Assembly: GCA_017614155.1 (NCBI GenBank)
Contig: JAGACK010000055.1
Span: 1 to 34,390 of the forward strand
Reading direction: 5' to 3'
DNA length: 34,390 nucleotides
Source of the DNA: Lachnospiraceae bacterium
Lineage (GTDB): Bacteria > Bacillota > Clostridia > Lachnospirales > Lachnospiraceae
Shown here: positions 26,193-34,218 of the stretch, piece by piece
Position numbering within the stretch: position 1 is the stretch's first letter
How the letters are laid out: each line of letters begins with the position of its first letter
Program-made: the position numbers and the translations under genes
Notes under the pieces: generated by a model
Database searches by the model: none
Seen by the model: the letters and a program-made list of their open reading frames with translations, nothing else
What the model was told of the DNA's origin: nothing

Positions 26193-28271
26193 ATGAACGT
26201 GGTTGGAAAGAATGCATGGATCAGTTGTATCTGTATGGCGGCTGTAATACTGCTGGCGATGACCGGATGCGAAAAAAACCTGCCGTCAGATGAAACGGCA
26301 CCTGCTGTGCCGGAGGCGTCGTCGGAGGTCCTGCAGGAAGATGCCCAAAAAGCAGATGAGGAGCCGGCAGAAGCATCGGATGTACCGGAAAGTCAAAAAG
26401 AGATGCCTGAAGAGGAAAAAGACGATCCTGCAGAGCAGGTCACGCATATAGAGGATGCGCCGCTTATCGAGCAGGATATCCTGGATCTGAGAAGTATTGT
26501 AGCATCAAAAGACGGCCTCGGAGAAGAAACGATAGTCGGAGCCTGTGTAGGGAGCGCAGGCGCTGCAGATCCGAATCTGATGGGCCTTGTGTTCAAGCAT
26601 TTCAACGCGGTCACTCTTGAAAATGAACTGAAGATGGATGCGATGTTCAATTACAGCAATGATCTTCCAGAAAAGGGTTCGATCCATGAGGAGGAACTGA
26701 ATGGGGAAAAGATCATGGTCCCTGTGCTTAACTTTTCAAGAGCGGATGCCATTCTTGACAGGATAGCAGCCTGGAATGATCAGAATCCCGAAAAAAAGAT
26801 CAGGGTCAGGGGTCATGTGCTGATCTGGCATTCCCAGGCCCCGGAATGGTTTTTCCATGAAGATTATGATCCTTCCAAAGGATATGTATCAAAAGAGGTG
26901 ATGGACAAAAGGCAGGAATGGTATATCAAAAGCATCCTCACTTATTATACGGCGGCTGACAGCAGGTACAACGGGCTGTTTTACGGCTGGGATGTGGTAA
27001 ATGAGGCTGTGAGCGATGCCGGATCTTACAGGCGTGATACTGAACCCGGAAATGACAGCCTGTCCGATCCGATCCATTCTTCAAAGTCAAGCTGGTGGAA
27101 GGTATACGGAAGCAACGAGTTTATAATAAATGCGTTCAGATATGCAAATAAATATGCCCCCGCCGATCTGCGTCTTTATTATAATGATTACAATGATACC
27201 GATCCCGTCAAGGTCAGATCCATAGTCACCCTGCTTGAGGATGTGAAGAATGCGGAGGGGACCAGGATCGACGGCTTCGGCATGCAGGGACATTATACCG
27301 TGAACGTCCCTACGGCCGGGAAGATAGAGGATGCCGTGAGGGCATACAGCAAAGTGGTTGACGAGGTGATGCTGACCGAGCTTGATGTCAAGGCAAGCGG
27401 GGCTTTTGACGGAAGCGCCGAAAAGCTGCCTGCCGAATATGAAAAGCAGGCGGCATACTATGGCTCCATCTATGAACTGATGAAGAAACTCAATGCCGAA
27501 GAGGGGATAAATGTTTCGGGGCTGACGGTATGGGGAGTGACGGATGCTTATTCGTGGCTGCGTCAGGCAAACAGTGTCGGCGGGGCATCTGATGGAAAGG
27601 TGATGCAGCATCCGCTGCTTTTTGACAAATCTTACAAGGCTAAGCCTTCATTTTGGGCCATAGCGGATCCTTCGCGAGTTAACATGGGCGCTGCCGAAGT
27701 GAAGAGGCCTGAGGTCACGATACAAAGGGGCAGTGTCACAATAGATGCCGAGGAGGATGATGCGTGGAAGGGCGTCGAAGAGATACCGCTTGATATCGTC
27801 GTCGGCAAAAGCAATGCAAAGTGCAAGGCCAGGCTTTTGTGGGACGATGAAGATCTTTATGTTTATATGGATGTCAGCGATAAGATACTGAATGATGCAA
27901 GCGAAGACGATTACCAGCAGGATTCCGTTGAGATTTTCATAGACGAGAACAATTCCCGCCTCGAAGCCTATGACAGCGATGACAGGCAGTTCCGCATAAA
28001 CTTTAATGATAAGCACAGCTTTAACGGGGAAAAAGCTGTCGAGGAAAATGTCAGGTCGAAGGTAAAGCGGACAGAGGAGGGATATATAGTCGAGGCCGCT
28101 TTCAGATGGACGGAAGGCTCCCCGAAGCCCGGAATGAAGATAGGACTTGAACTTCAGGTTAATGATGCAACAGATAAGGGAGAAAGAAGCGGGACTATAA
28201 GCTGGGCAGATGATACGGGGACCTGTTATCTGGATCCGTCGATGTTCGGCCACGCAGTGCTTTCTGAATAA
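26193..28271 (+). CDS. Surface lipoprotein endo-1,4-beta-xylanase, GH10 with C-terminal CBM9
   Basis: A protein of up to 692 residues that cuts xylan outside the cell. A signal peptide ends in the lipobox AMTGC, followed by a Glu/Pro-rich linker to about residue 90. The GH10 barrel (about 100-500) shows VTLENELKMD, GHVLIWHSQAPEWF, YGWDVVNEAVSD with acid/base Glu271, MLTELDVKASG with nucleophile Glu396, and GVTDAYSWL. The last roughly 170 residues form a CBM9 domain (VTIDAEEDDAWKGVEEIPLD, ARLLWDDEDLYVYMDVSD, QDSVEIFIDENN). The ATG at 26193 is only 2 bases from AGGGAG, whereas a GTG at 26199 has 8-base spacing, so the true start may be 26199. The lipid anchor keeps the enzyme beside the importer. 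Confidence 0.95.
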   Translation: MNVVGKNAWISCICMAAVILLAMTGCEKNLPSDETAPAVPEASSEVLQEDAQKADEEPAEASDVPESQKEMPEEEKDDPAEQVTHIEDAPLIEQDILDLRSIVASKDGLGEETIVGACVGSAGAADPNLMGLVFKHFNAVTLENELKMDAMFNYSNDLPEKGSIHEEELNGEKIMVPVLNFSRADAILDRIAAWNDQNPEKKIRVRGHVLIWHSQAPEWFFHEDYDPSKGYVSKEVMDKRQEWYIKSILTYYTAADSRYNGLFYGWDVVNEAVSDAGSYRRDTEPGNDSLSDPIHSSKSSWWKVYGSNEFIINAFRYANKYAPADLRLYYNDYNDTDPVKVRSIVTLLEDVKNAEGTRIDGFGMQGHYTVNVPTAGKIEDAVRAYSKVVDEVMLTELDVKASGAFDGSAEKLPAEYEKQAAYYGSIYELMKKLNAEEGINVSGLTVWGVTDAYSWLRQANSVGGASDGKVMQHPLLFDKSYKAKPSFWAIADPSRVNMGAAEVKRPEVTIQRGSVTIDAEEDDAWKGVEEIPLDIVVGKSNAKCKARLLWDDEDLYVYMDVSDKILNDASEDDYQQDSVEIFIDENNSRLEAYDSDDRQFRINFNDKHSFNGEKAVEENVRSKVKRTEEGYIVEAAFRWTEGSPKPGMKIGLELQVNDATDKGERSGTISWADDTGTCYLDPSMFGHAVLSE

Positions 28272-28281
28272 GGGAGAAGAT

Positions 28282-28980
28282 ATGATCAAAGCCCTGCTTA
28301 CGATAGATGATATAGCATCAAAAAACACACCTGCCCTTGTAGATTTTCTGGTTTCACACAGCATCCCGGCATTGATGTTTGCTGTCGGAGTCAATGCTCA
28401 AAGATACCATGACGAGGCGGTATATGCCCTGAAAAAGGGGATGGTCGTTGGAAACCACAGCTATTCGCATCCTCATTTCTCGGAGCTTGATCCTGAGGAG
28501 GGCAGGCTTGAAATCGAGAAGTGCGAGGAAGTGCTCGACAGCCTCTACAGGGATGCGCAGGTTGAAAGAAAGTACCGTCCCTTCCGTTTCCCATACGGCG
28601 ACAAGGGAGGGGATAATAAGGACGCACTGCAGAAACTCCTGAGTGATATGGGGTTTGACAAGGTAAAAGATGATGAGATCTGCTATCCCTGGTGGAAGGA
28701 GATGGGGCTGGACAGGGATATCGATACCTTCTGGACCTATGATTTTGAAGAATACCGGGTCCGTCCGGATAGTGGTTTCACATTTGAAGATGTCATGAGA
28801 AAAATGGACAGCAAAAAACCGGAGAGCGGAGCAGAGCTCTTTGGGGAAAATGCGTGTCATATCCTGCTCCTGCATGCTCATGATGAGACGGAGTCGATGG
28901 TGCCGCGGTACTATGAAAAGATGCTGTCTGTACTCATCGAGAGAGGGGTGAGATTTATAAAACCGGAATTCAGACCTTGA
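28282..28980 (+). CDS. Polysaccharide deacetylase family protein (CE4/NodB homology)
   Basis: A 232-residue cytoplasmic-looking deacetylase. The start at 28282 is chosen because AGGGAGAAG lies just upstream and it begins directly with MIKALLTIDDIASKNTPALV, whose Asp-Asp pair supplies the catalytic base and metal ligand. GNHSYSHPHFSEL is the His-based metal site, and YRPFRFPYGDKGG gives the substrate-groove Arg and Pro. The HILLLHAHDE near the end carries the last conserved His. It lies 10 bp after GH10 and closes the operon. Without a signal peptide it may act on imported acetylated xylo-oligosaccharides. N-deacetylation of amino sugars is the alternative. Confidence 0.87.
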   Translation: MIKALLTIDDIASKNTPALVDFLVSHSIPALMFAVGVNAQRYHDEAVYALKKGMVVGNHSYSHPHFSELDPEEGRLEIEKCEEVLDSLYRDAQVERKYRPFRFPYGDKGGDNKDALQKLLSDMGFDKVKDDEICYPWWKEMGLDRDIDTFWTYDFEEYRVRPDSGFTFEDVMRKMDSKKPESGAELFGENACHILLLHAHDETESMVPRYYEKMLSVLIERGVRFIKPEFRP

Positions 28981-29002
28981 GTCAAAGTTATCCGGCAGAT
29001 AA

Positions 29003-29031
29003 TTGACATTCCTTTATTGCTATGTTACTAT
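29003..29031 (+). promoter_or_regulatory. Promoter of the tRNA operon
   Basis: A perfect TTGACA -35 (29003-29008), 17-bp spacer and TACTAT -10 (29026-29031) lie 24 bases before tRNA-Arg, as expected for a strong stable-RNA promoter. Confidence 0.85.
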
Positions 29032-29055
29032 TTTGAGGTTGTTTGAAGAACCTGT

Positions 29056-29129
29056 GTGTCCGTAGCTCAGCTGGATAGAGCATCGGCCTTCTAAGCCGAG
29101 GGTCTGGGGTTCGAATCCCCACGGGCATA
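29056..29129 (+). tRNA. tRNA-Arg (anticodon TCT)
   Basis: A complete cloverleaf of 74 bases: acceptor GTGTCCG/CGGGCAT, D arm GCTC...GAGC, anticodon stem TCGGC/GCCGA with loop CTTCTAA, and T arm with TTCGAAT. The discriminator is A. CCA is not encoded. Confidence 0.95.
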
Positions 29130-29165
29130 TTGGGCATGGATGGTTTTAGGATTTGCCCGGTCGTG

Positions 29166-29239
29166 GTGGGTGTGGCGCAGTTGGTTAGCGCGCCAGATTG
29201 TGGTTCTGGAGATCGTGGGTTCGAGTCCCATCACCCACC
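29166..29239 (+). tRNA. tRNA-His (anticodon GTG)
   Basis: Acceptor GTGGGTG/CACCCAC, anticodon stem CCAGA/TCTGG with loop TTGTGGT, and T loop TTCGAGT. The base before position 1 (29165) is G and the discriminator is C, giving the extra G-1:C73 pair specific to tRNA-His. Confidence 0.95.
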
Positions 29240-29285
29240 CTTGTGGTTATAAAAACCTGCCGGAACTGCCTGCGATCGCTGTTTT

Positions 29286-29358
29286 AGGGCTATCGCCAAG
29301 CGGTAAGGCACAGCACTTTGACTGCTGCATTCGCTGGTTCAAATCCAGCTAGCCCTGC
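29286..29358 (+). tRNA. tRNA-Gln (anticodon TTG)
   Basis: Acceptor AGGGCTA/TAGCCCT, anticodon stem CAGCA/TGCTG with loop CTTTGAC, and T arm CTGG-TTCAAAT-CCAG. The discriminator is G. No CCA is encoded. Confidence 0.94.
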
Positions 29359-29366
29359 TTTTTATG

Positions 29367-29439
29367 AGTCACTAGCTCAGTCGGTAGAGCACTTGACTTT
29401 TAATCAAGTTGTCGAGGGTTCGATTCCCTCGTGACTCAC
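29367..29439 (+). tRNA. tRNA-Lys (anticodon TTT), integration target of the prophage
   Basis: Acceptor GAGTCAC/GTGACTC, anticodon stem ACTTGACTTTTAATCAAGT with anticodon TTT, and T loop TTCGATT; discriminator A. The gene is intact. Its 3' end lies 4 bases from the stop codon of the oppositely oriented integrase gene, so this is the presumed attachment site. Confidence 0.95.
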
Positions 29440-29443
29440 TAGA
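29411..29443. other. Presumed attachment site (attL) in the 3' end of tRNA-Lys
   Basis: The tRNA 3' half runs directly into the integrase gene, the classic position for a tyrosine-recombinase att core. No second copy of this segment occurs elsewhere in the window, so the other junction must lie beyond 34390 and the core length cannot be fixed. Confidence 0.55.
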
Positions 29444-30475
29444 TCAAGAGTGTTTTCGAGCGTTTGTAATGCTTGAAAGCACTTTTTCTTTTTCCAGCAT
29501 TAAATGCGAATAGACATCAAGAACCATTTTTTCAGAATCACCCATAAGTTGAGCAATCATTTTTGTCGATATATCCGGCACTTGATAACAAAGTTGAGTA
29601 CAATAATCATGCCTAAAGATATGAGCGGTCAAACCCTGGATCGGTTTTACCTGGCCTTTTTTCCAAGGATTATAACCAGCTGCAATATTAAGACCTGTTA
29701 AGATACTTTCCCAAAAACGGCGATAAAAAGAGCGGTTAGCAAGTACGGCACCTTGACCACGGAAAAGAAAACCATCACAGGAAGAAATATAAGGCCGGAT
29801 TAAAGAAATACATTCTTCTGGTAAAGGAATCTCACGAAAACCATTTTCAGATTTTGGAGAAAATTTTAATTCGGAATCTGAAAAGCTTGTAAATATCAGG
29901 GTTTTTGTAATTAAAACGGATCCATTTTCAAAATCAAAATCATCAGGCCGAAGGGCTAAAGCTTCACCCTTCCGGATCCCGGTATAATATAAAAGATAAA
30001 GAAAAGTATGCTTCATAGGAGAAAGATCAGCTTCAAAAACAGCTTTTCTTTCAATATCAGTTAAAGGCCGTTTTTGAGGTTTTTTCTTTTTTGGCAGAGA
30101 AAGACCGGAAAAGATCTTTTCATAAGCTGAAGAAGAAAAAAGACCATCACGAACAGCAGATTTTAAAACTTGTTTAAGGGTAAGAGCCAATAATTGACAG
30201 GTCCGAGGATGATCAATGTTTTCATTTATAAGCCCTTGACAGTTATATAAATCAAGTTGCCGTACATCCATATTATGAAAATACCGCTGAAAATGTGTAT
30301 TAATAATATTGTCATACATCACCCGAGTATTATACTCTTTACATTTTTTATAGGTTTCAAACCATTTTACAGAGTAATCATAAAAATCAACAGGCTGCCG
30401 ATCCGGATCCTGAAGCCGCTGCTTGAATTCAACAACAAATTGATCGAGAAGATCATCAAAATCATTCGTCTTCAT
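29444..30475 (-). CDS. Tyrosine recombinase (phage integrase)
   Basis: A 343-residue integrase. It has an N-terminal SAM-like DNA-binding domain (about 65-125) and a catalytic domain with YYTGIRKGEALALR (Arg168), the HIFRHDY box (His285, Arg288) and nucleophile Tyr322 in DVYSHLM. I choose the ATG at 30475 because GGAAG lies 9 bases upstream, while the ATG at 30502 has no ribosome site. The gene start overlaps the 3' end of the replication gene by 14 bases, so integrase and initiator are translationally linked. It would recombine the circular phage genome into tRNA-Lys, unlike Xer-dependent filamentous phages such as CTXphi. Confidence 0.92.
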   Translation of the reverse strand: MKTNDFDDLLDQFVVEFKQRLQDPDRQPVDFYDYSVKWFETYKKCKEYNTRVMYDNIINTHFQRYFHNMDVRQLDLYNCQGLINENIDHPRTCQLLALTLKQVLKSAVRDGLFSSSAYEKIFSGLSLPKKKKPQKRPLTDIERKAVFEADLSPMKHTFLYLLYYTGIRKGEALALRPDDFDFENGSVLITKTLIFTSFSDSELKFSPKSENGFREIPLPEECISLIRPYISSCDGFLFRGQGAVLANRSFYRRFWESILTGLNIAAGYNPWKKGQVKPIQGLTAHIFRHDYCTQLCYQVPDISTKMIAQLMGDSEKMVLDVYSHLMLEKEKVLSSITNARKHS

Positions 30476-32096
30476 CAAAATAATCTTCCATAGAGCAATC
30501 ATTTAAGACTTCATCAGCATAATCACGACAAATAATAGTACCATCAGGAGCCAATAAAGAAAGCCCGGATCCGGTAATTTTGCTTTCATATTCATCAAAA
30601 TCATTCCCCAGAGAAATAAGCTGTTTATTTTTATATTTTTGTGCTGCAGCAAAATCGTTATCATTCAAAGTGCTGATAAAATCTACAATATCCATTTTAA
30701 CGGAATCTTCATTTTTTCCCTTCTGGTAAAAGCCAGCCCGGACAAGACTATTAATAGCCCTTTTTCGGCAAACTTGCTCATTAAGGTTCCGATTATATTC
30801 ACGAACAAGCCGAACATGATCCGGAAATCTTTTATTATCATATAATTTTGCATGACGAAGAGCAGCCCAAAAAGGACAATAATCACGGCGTGATTTGTTT
30901 TTATCGGATCCGGAAACCAGCCGGAGAACTACACGGGTTAAGTATTCGCAGATTATAGCAATATTATCAAAATAATCATAAATGCGAGAAGAAACCCCAT
31001 AATGTGAAACATTATAGTTATGATGAAAAGGAACAAGACAGAAGGATTTACTTGCTTTTCTCATAGTCTGAAATTCAACATTAACAATAGTATTAAGTTT
31101 AGGCGTGCATTTATCAGCAAGTGAAATAATATCATCACCAACAAGGCCATAAAGATCATATTGATCAATATAATACTGACATTTATCAATAAGAACTTGA
31201 TCAGATCCGTTTTCTACATACCAGCGAAGACGGGCAATATCTAAATACTTGAAAGATTTACGAAGGAAAGCAGCTTCATAACAGTAAAAATCATAACGAT
31301 TGATCAGGCCATTCATCAGCCAAATCTTAAAGAAAAAGGATTTATATCCCATTTCAATAACTTCTTTAGACTTATGATAAATACGGATAAAACATTTATT
31401 GCCACGCTTGCCAAGAGCAAGATAATCAACTTCAAAACCTTCAGATCCGACAGCGAAGGTATGAGAAGTTGCAGAAGAATAACGAGAAACACGCATTTTA
31501 TAAAAGTTTTCACTATTAAAGAAGCTGGAAGGTTTAAGAAAATAATTCGAATGCCAGCAGAAATCAACTCTGTTTTCCTGAACAAAATCAATAGAAAAGC
31601 CGTATATTTTGCATATATGCTTTACAATATCAAGAGATCTTTCAAAAGCGTTTACAAGGCCATGACACCATATAAAGTATGAACGCAGCTGAACAATTAT
31701 TTCAGGAGTAACGGAAACAGATCCGGATCCTTTAGGAACAGAAGTTGAAAAAAATATATCATATTCATCAGGAGAAGAAAGCCGGATATTATAAAAATTT
31801 GAAAAGGATCCCCGGCAAAGGAGCAAAGATCCAAGATCACCAATAGAGAAATCTATAAAATCAACCCCGAGTGAATAATTGATCTTTCTTTTTTCTGAAT
31901 CCATAAGAGAACGGAAAGAAAGAACAGCCGGATCAGTTGAATCAGAAGTGAAATCATTCTTTAATTTTACAGAATAATAAAAAGTATCAACATTATGCAA
32001 AAATTTTCTCTGTTTAAAATCAAACCAGAATTTATTCTGATCATCAGATAATTCATTATAGATTATACAATTACGATTATGATCGAAATCTATCAT
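30462..32096 (-). CDS. Rolling-circle replication initiator (Rep_trans/RstA-like)
   Basis: A 544-residue protein. The central part has the pattern of replication initiation factors of the Rep_trans class: GVDFIDFSIGDLGSLLLC, RVDFCWHSNYF, YLALGKRGNKCFIRIYHKSKEV and RYDFYCYEAAFLRKSF. Tyr240 in the RIYHK motif is the best candidate for the nicking tyrosine. Such proteins nick the double-stranded replicative form to start single-strand synthesis in filamentous phages and small plasmids. I prefer the ATG at 32096 (GGGGTG 4 bases upstream) over one at 32108 lacking a ribosome site. It is considerably longer than CTXphi RstA; the C-terminal 200 residues are not recognised. The gene stands alone after a hairpin that separates it from zot. 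Confidence 0.75.
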   Translation of the reverse strand: MIDFDHNRNCIIYNELSDDQNKFWFDFKQRKFLHNVDTFYYSVKLKNDFTSDSTDPAVLSFRSLMDSEKRKINYSLGVDFIDFSIGDLGSLLLCRGSFSNFYNIRLSSPDEYDIFFSTSVPKGSGSVSVTPEIIVQLRSYFIWCHGLVNAFERSLDIVKHICKIYGFSIDFVQENRVDFCWHSNYFLKPSSFFNSENFYKMRVSRYSSATSHTFAVGSEGFEVDYLALGKRGNKCFIRIYHKSKEVIEMGYKSFFFKIWLMNGLINRYDFYCYEAAFLRKSFKYLDIARLRWYVENGSDQVLIDKCQYYIDQYDLYGLVGDDIISLADKCTPKLNTIVNVEFQTMRKASKSFCLVPFHHNYNVSHYGVSSRIYDYFDNIAIICEYLTRVVLRLVSGSDKNKSRRDYCPFWAALRHAKLYDNKRFPDHVRLVREYNRNLNEQVCRKRAINSLVRAGFYQKGKNEDSVKMDIVDFISTLNDNDFAAAQKYKNKQLISLGNDFDEYESKITGSGLSLLAPDGTIICRDYADEVLNDCSMEDYFDEDE

Positions 32097-32130
32097 AAAG
32101 CACCCCATTTATTCATATTTTGTTTACATT

Positions 32131-32162
32131 TTTTTTCGCTAAATCGACTTTTAGCGAAAAAA
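32131..32162. terminator. Perfect inverted repeat between zot and rep (bidirectional terminator or replication hairpin)
   Basis: Perfect 13-bp arms TTTTTTCGCTAAA (32131-32143) and TTTAGCGAAAAAA (32150-32162) surround a 6-base loop. The stem starts and ends with A/T runs, so it could terminate transcription on either strand. In a single-stranded phage genome it would also fold as a hairpin of the sort used for origins or packaging. It is the only intergenic structure between the morphogenesis and replication modules. Confidence 0.75.
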
Positions 32163-32229
32163 TGAAATCCCAATCAAACCATGATAAAATCTGAATTTGT
32201 GACCAATTTATTATGTATTTTCCGACCAC

Positions 32230-33006
32230 CTATAAGAAAGCCGTGGTCAAGGGTTCCGGATCCGGCTCCGGGGACCTCTCCCCTCGTTCCTCGGGTATCC
32301 CCGGATCCGGATCTTTTTTACCTGAAAAATCAATAATATCAGCCTTTTTTCGGGTATCTTTTACAGTATAAGAATTATAAAGTTGATAAATTTTCTTATT
32401 ACTGAAGATATACCGGGCACCCATACGAGCAGCCGAAGGAGATCTTTTCAGGGAAACATCACGAGAAATACAAACAAAGATCTGTTTACCCAGCAGCATA
32501 GAAAGAAACTTACAAAAAGGATTAAAATTTGCGAAATTTCTATGTTCAAATTCAAGCTGGATCAACTTCTGGGCCTGTTTGTCAATATTAGACATTGATT
32601 GAGTAATCAATATAACCTTGAAACCATAATGCCGATGCAAAGAGAAAAAATCATTCCATTGTTTACGATTGCGATTATTCCAAGTACGACAGTTAAGCAG
32701 CTGATCTTGCTGGCACTCGTCAACGATCAGAACAGTCTGACCTTCTTTTGTTTTTCCGTCAGCGGTCCATTGATGAAAATTCAAAGAAAAACCCAGAAGA
32801 CCATCAAAGAAATCATCAGCAGCCATTTGATCAGAGGTTAAATATATATAAGCCCCTCTTTTCCCCCTGAAACCGGACTTGATCAGATCTGTATTAATAT
32901 CAATGTTTGTTATAACATTGACACCATGTCGAATATAAAAATTAATGTCATCAACAGCATGGTAAGATTTACCATTTCCGGGACGACCGGTATAAATATT
33001 AATCAT
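32230..33006 (-). CDS. Zot-domain morphogenesis ATPase (inovirus pI-like)
   Basis: A 258-residue P-loop protein of the zonular-occludens-toxin/pI family, the inner-membrane motor that assembles and extrudes filamentous phage. Walker A is GRPGNGKS (residues 7-14), Walker B is VLIVDECQ with Asp96 and Glu97, and ILITQSMSNIDKQAQ follows as the sensor segment. A moderately hydrophobic stretch (FCKFLSMLLGKQIFVCI, about residue 165) is the only membrane candidate; the clear C-terminal TM of CTXphi Zot is absent. The tail is rich in Asp, Pro, Glu (DPDPGIPEERGERSPEPDP) and encoded by a GC-rich patch. The start overlaps the stop of the pVI-like gene in an ATGA, indicating coupled translation. Confidence 0.9.
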   Translation of the reverse strand: MINIYTGRPGNGKSYHAVDDINFYIRHGVNVITNIDINTDLIKSGFRGKRGAYIYLTSDQMAADDFFDGLLGFSLNFHQWTADGKTKEGQTVLIVDECQQDQLLNCRTWNNRNRKQWNDFFSLHRHYGFKVILITQSMSNIDKQAQKLIQLEFEHRNFANFNPFCKFLSMLLGKQIFVCISRDVSLKRSPSAARMGARYIFSNKKIYQLYNSYTVKDTRKKADIIDFSGKKDPDPGIPEERGERSPEPDPEPLTTAFL

Positions 33007-33332
33007 ATTTTTCCAATCAACCTTCTGAAGAAATAGAAAAATTTATTAAAAATGTTTTTTAGGTAAGCAGATTTCTTTTTATCGCTGCCATTCCAAATTT
33101 TATGAACAAGAGCATGATACAAATAATATAAAGCCATAGCGACAACCCAAGTATAAGTAATAACAATCATAGTAGGAATGGGAACAAAATAATTAACAGC
33201 ACGAATAAGACCACTATGAAGACCGTCATAACCTCGTAAATATTGACGAAAAGGAGAACGAGGTAAAACAGTAATCAAAAAAGAATAAACTTTACTTAAA
33301 AAAGAATTAAAATATGTCCTCAAAACATTCAT
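33003..33332 (-). CDS. pVI-like minor coat/membrane protein
   Basis: A 109-residue membrane protein between the coat and Zot genes, the position of pVI/Ace in filamentous phages. I place the start at 33332 because AGGTGA stands 4 bases upstream and overlaps the stop codon of the previous gene. LPRSPFR lies at residues 23-29, then a hydrophobic segment FVPIPTMIVITYTWVVAMAL (about 50-70), then a strongly basic C-terminus. This composition, with a short LPxSPF motif and a W-containing TM followed by Lys/Arg, matches pVI-like proteins I know from Firmicute inoviruses. Coupled upstream and downstream, it is part of a three-gene structural operon. Confidence 0.72.
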   Translation of the reverse strand: MNVLRTYFNSFLSKVYSFLITVLPRSPFRQYLRGYDGLHSGLIRAVNYFVPIPTMIVITYTWVVAMALYYLYHALVHKIWNGSDKKKSAYLKNIFNKFFYFFRRLIGKI

Positions 33333-33336
33333 AAGA

Positions 33337-34218
33337 TCACCTAGGTATAAGCTTAATTGAAGCAAAAATCAAAAATACAATATAAATAAACAGCAGAAAG
33401 AATCTTAAATATTTAACATAAGGTTCAGCACCAGGAAGATCATCATCAACAGGATGAATAATATCAAGCTCAAAATTATAATTTATATCCTCTTGACCAA
33501 GACCAGATAAATGAAAAGTAACAGGAAAATCAAAAGTTAACGGATCAGGTATATCAGAAGTAAGAGGATCATATAAAGTAACATCAGAAGAACCGCCATT
33601 TTCAAGAATATGAAAATATGATTCCTGATCATCACAAGCAAGCATTTTCATAGCAAGATATAAATCCTTCGGAAGGCAGAAAGGAAAAAATTCAGATAAA
33701 TCAAAAACCATATCACCTTCATCATCATCATCATCAGGATCATCAGGTTCATCCGGATCAGGTTCAGGTTGAGTAGGATCAGGAGTAGGTTTATCAGGAT
33801 CCGGAGGAATAATAATAGGATCAGGATCAACAGGATAAGGATCAGGATCAACAGGATCAGGAGTAGGTTTTACAATAGGTTTAACATCAACAGGATCAAT
33901 TATAGGCTGCGGCAAAGGAGTAGTAACAGGATCAGGAACAGGAGTAGGAGAAACAACAGGAAATTTTTGAGGATCCGGTTCAGGATCAATAACAGGTTGT
34001 TGTTGCTTTTTGTTTTGTGAAACTTCATGATAATAAGGTTCCCATTCAAGAGCAGAAACAAAACCTCTTGTATTACCAATAGGAGAAGTTTTAATAGGTG
34101 AAACAGTATTATCAGCATTAATATCTAACCAATTTTTAGCATTCTTCCACCAATTACTTAAACTAGTATCAGGATAATCAGAAAAAATAGGCATATCAGT
34201 AAAAAAACCATCAGCCAT
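33337..34218 (-). CDS. pIII-like minor coat (adsorption) protein with Asp/Pro-rich stalk
   Basis: A 293-residue predicted tip protein. Residues 1-74 form a short N-terminal part without a recognisable signal peptide. Residues 75-169 form a stalk of repeated PDP/PVDPDP/PEPDPDE units ending in an acidic run. The conserved C-terminal domain begins FDLSEFFPFCLPKDLYLAM (residues 172-190), a pattern I associate with Firmicute inovirus tip proteins. A TM anchor follows (about 271-289, FFLLFIYIVFLIFASIKL). It occupies the pIII/OrfU position, first visible gene of the structural operon. No ribosome site precedes the ATG, and no alternative start exists before the upstream in-frame stop. Confidence 0.75.
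   Translation of the reverse strand: MADGFFTDMPIFSDYPDTSLSNWWKNAKNWLDINADNTVSPIKTSPIGNTRGFVSALEWEPYYHEVSQNKKQQQPVIDPEPDPQKFPVVSPTPVPDPVTTPLPQPIIDPVDVKPIVKPTPDPVDPDPYPVDPDPIIIPPDPDKPTPDPTQPEPDPDEPDDPDDDDDEGDMVFDLSEFFPFCLPKDLYLAMKMLACDDQESYFHILENGGSSDVTLYDPLTSDIPDPLTFDFPVTFHLSGLGQEDINYNFELDIIHPVDDDLPGAEPYVKYLRFFLLFIYIVFLIFASIKLIPR

Noticed and set aside
29056-29439. tRNA genes as part of the phage
   Set aside because: They have their own near-consensus promoter, lie on the opposite strand to all phage genes and cover four ordinary amino acids; they read as a host operon used as the integration target.
33769-34020. Plus-strand frame rich in RIRINRIR repeats
   Set aside because: It is the antisense of the Asp/Pro-rich stalk of the pIII-like gene; there is no ribosome site.
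33900-34118. Strongly hydrophobic minus-strand frame resembling a membrane protein
   Set aside because: It is an alternative frame of the AT-rich coat gene, where shadow frames become Leu/Ile-rich; it lies fully inside the better-supported coding frame.
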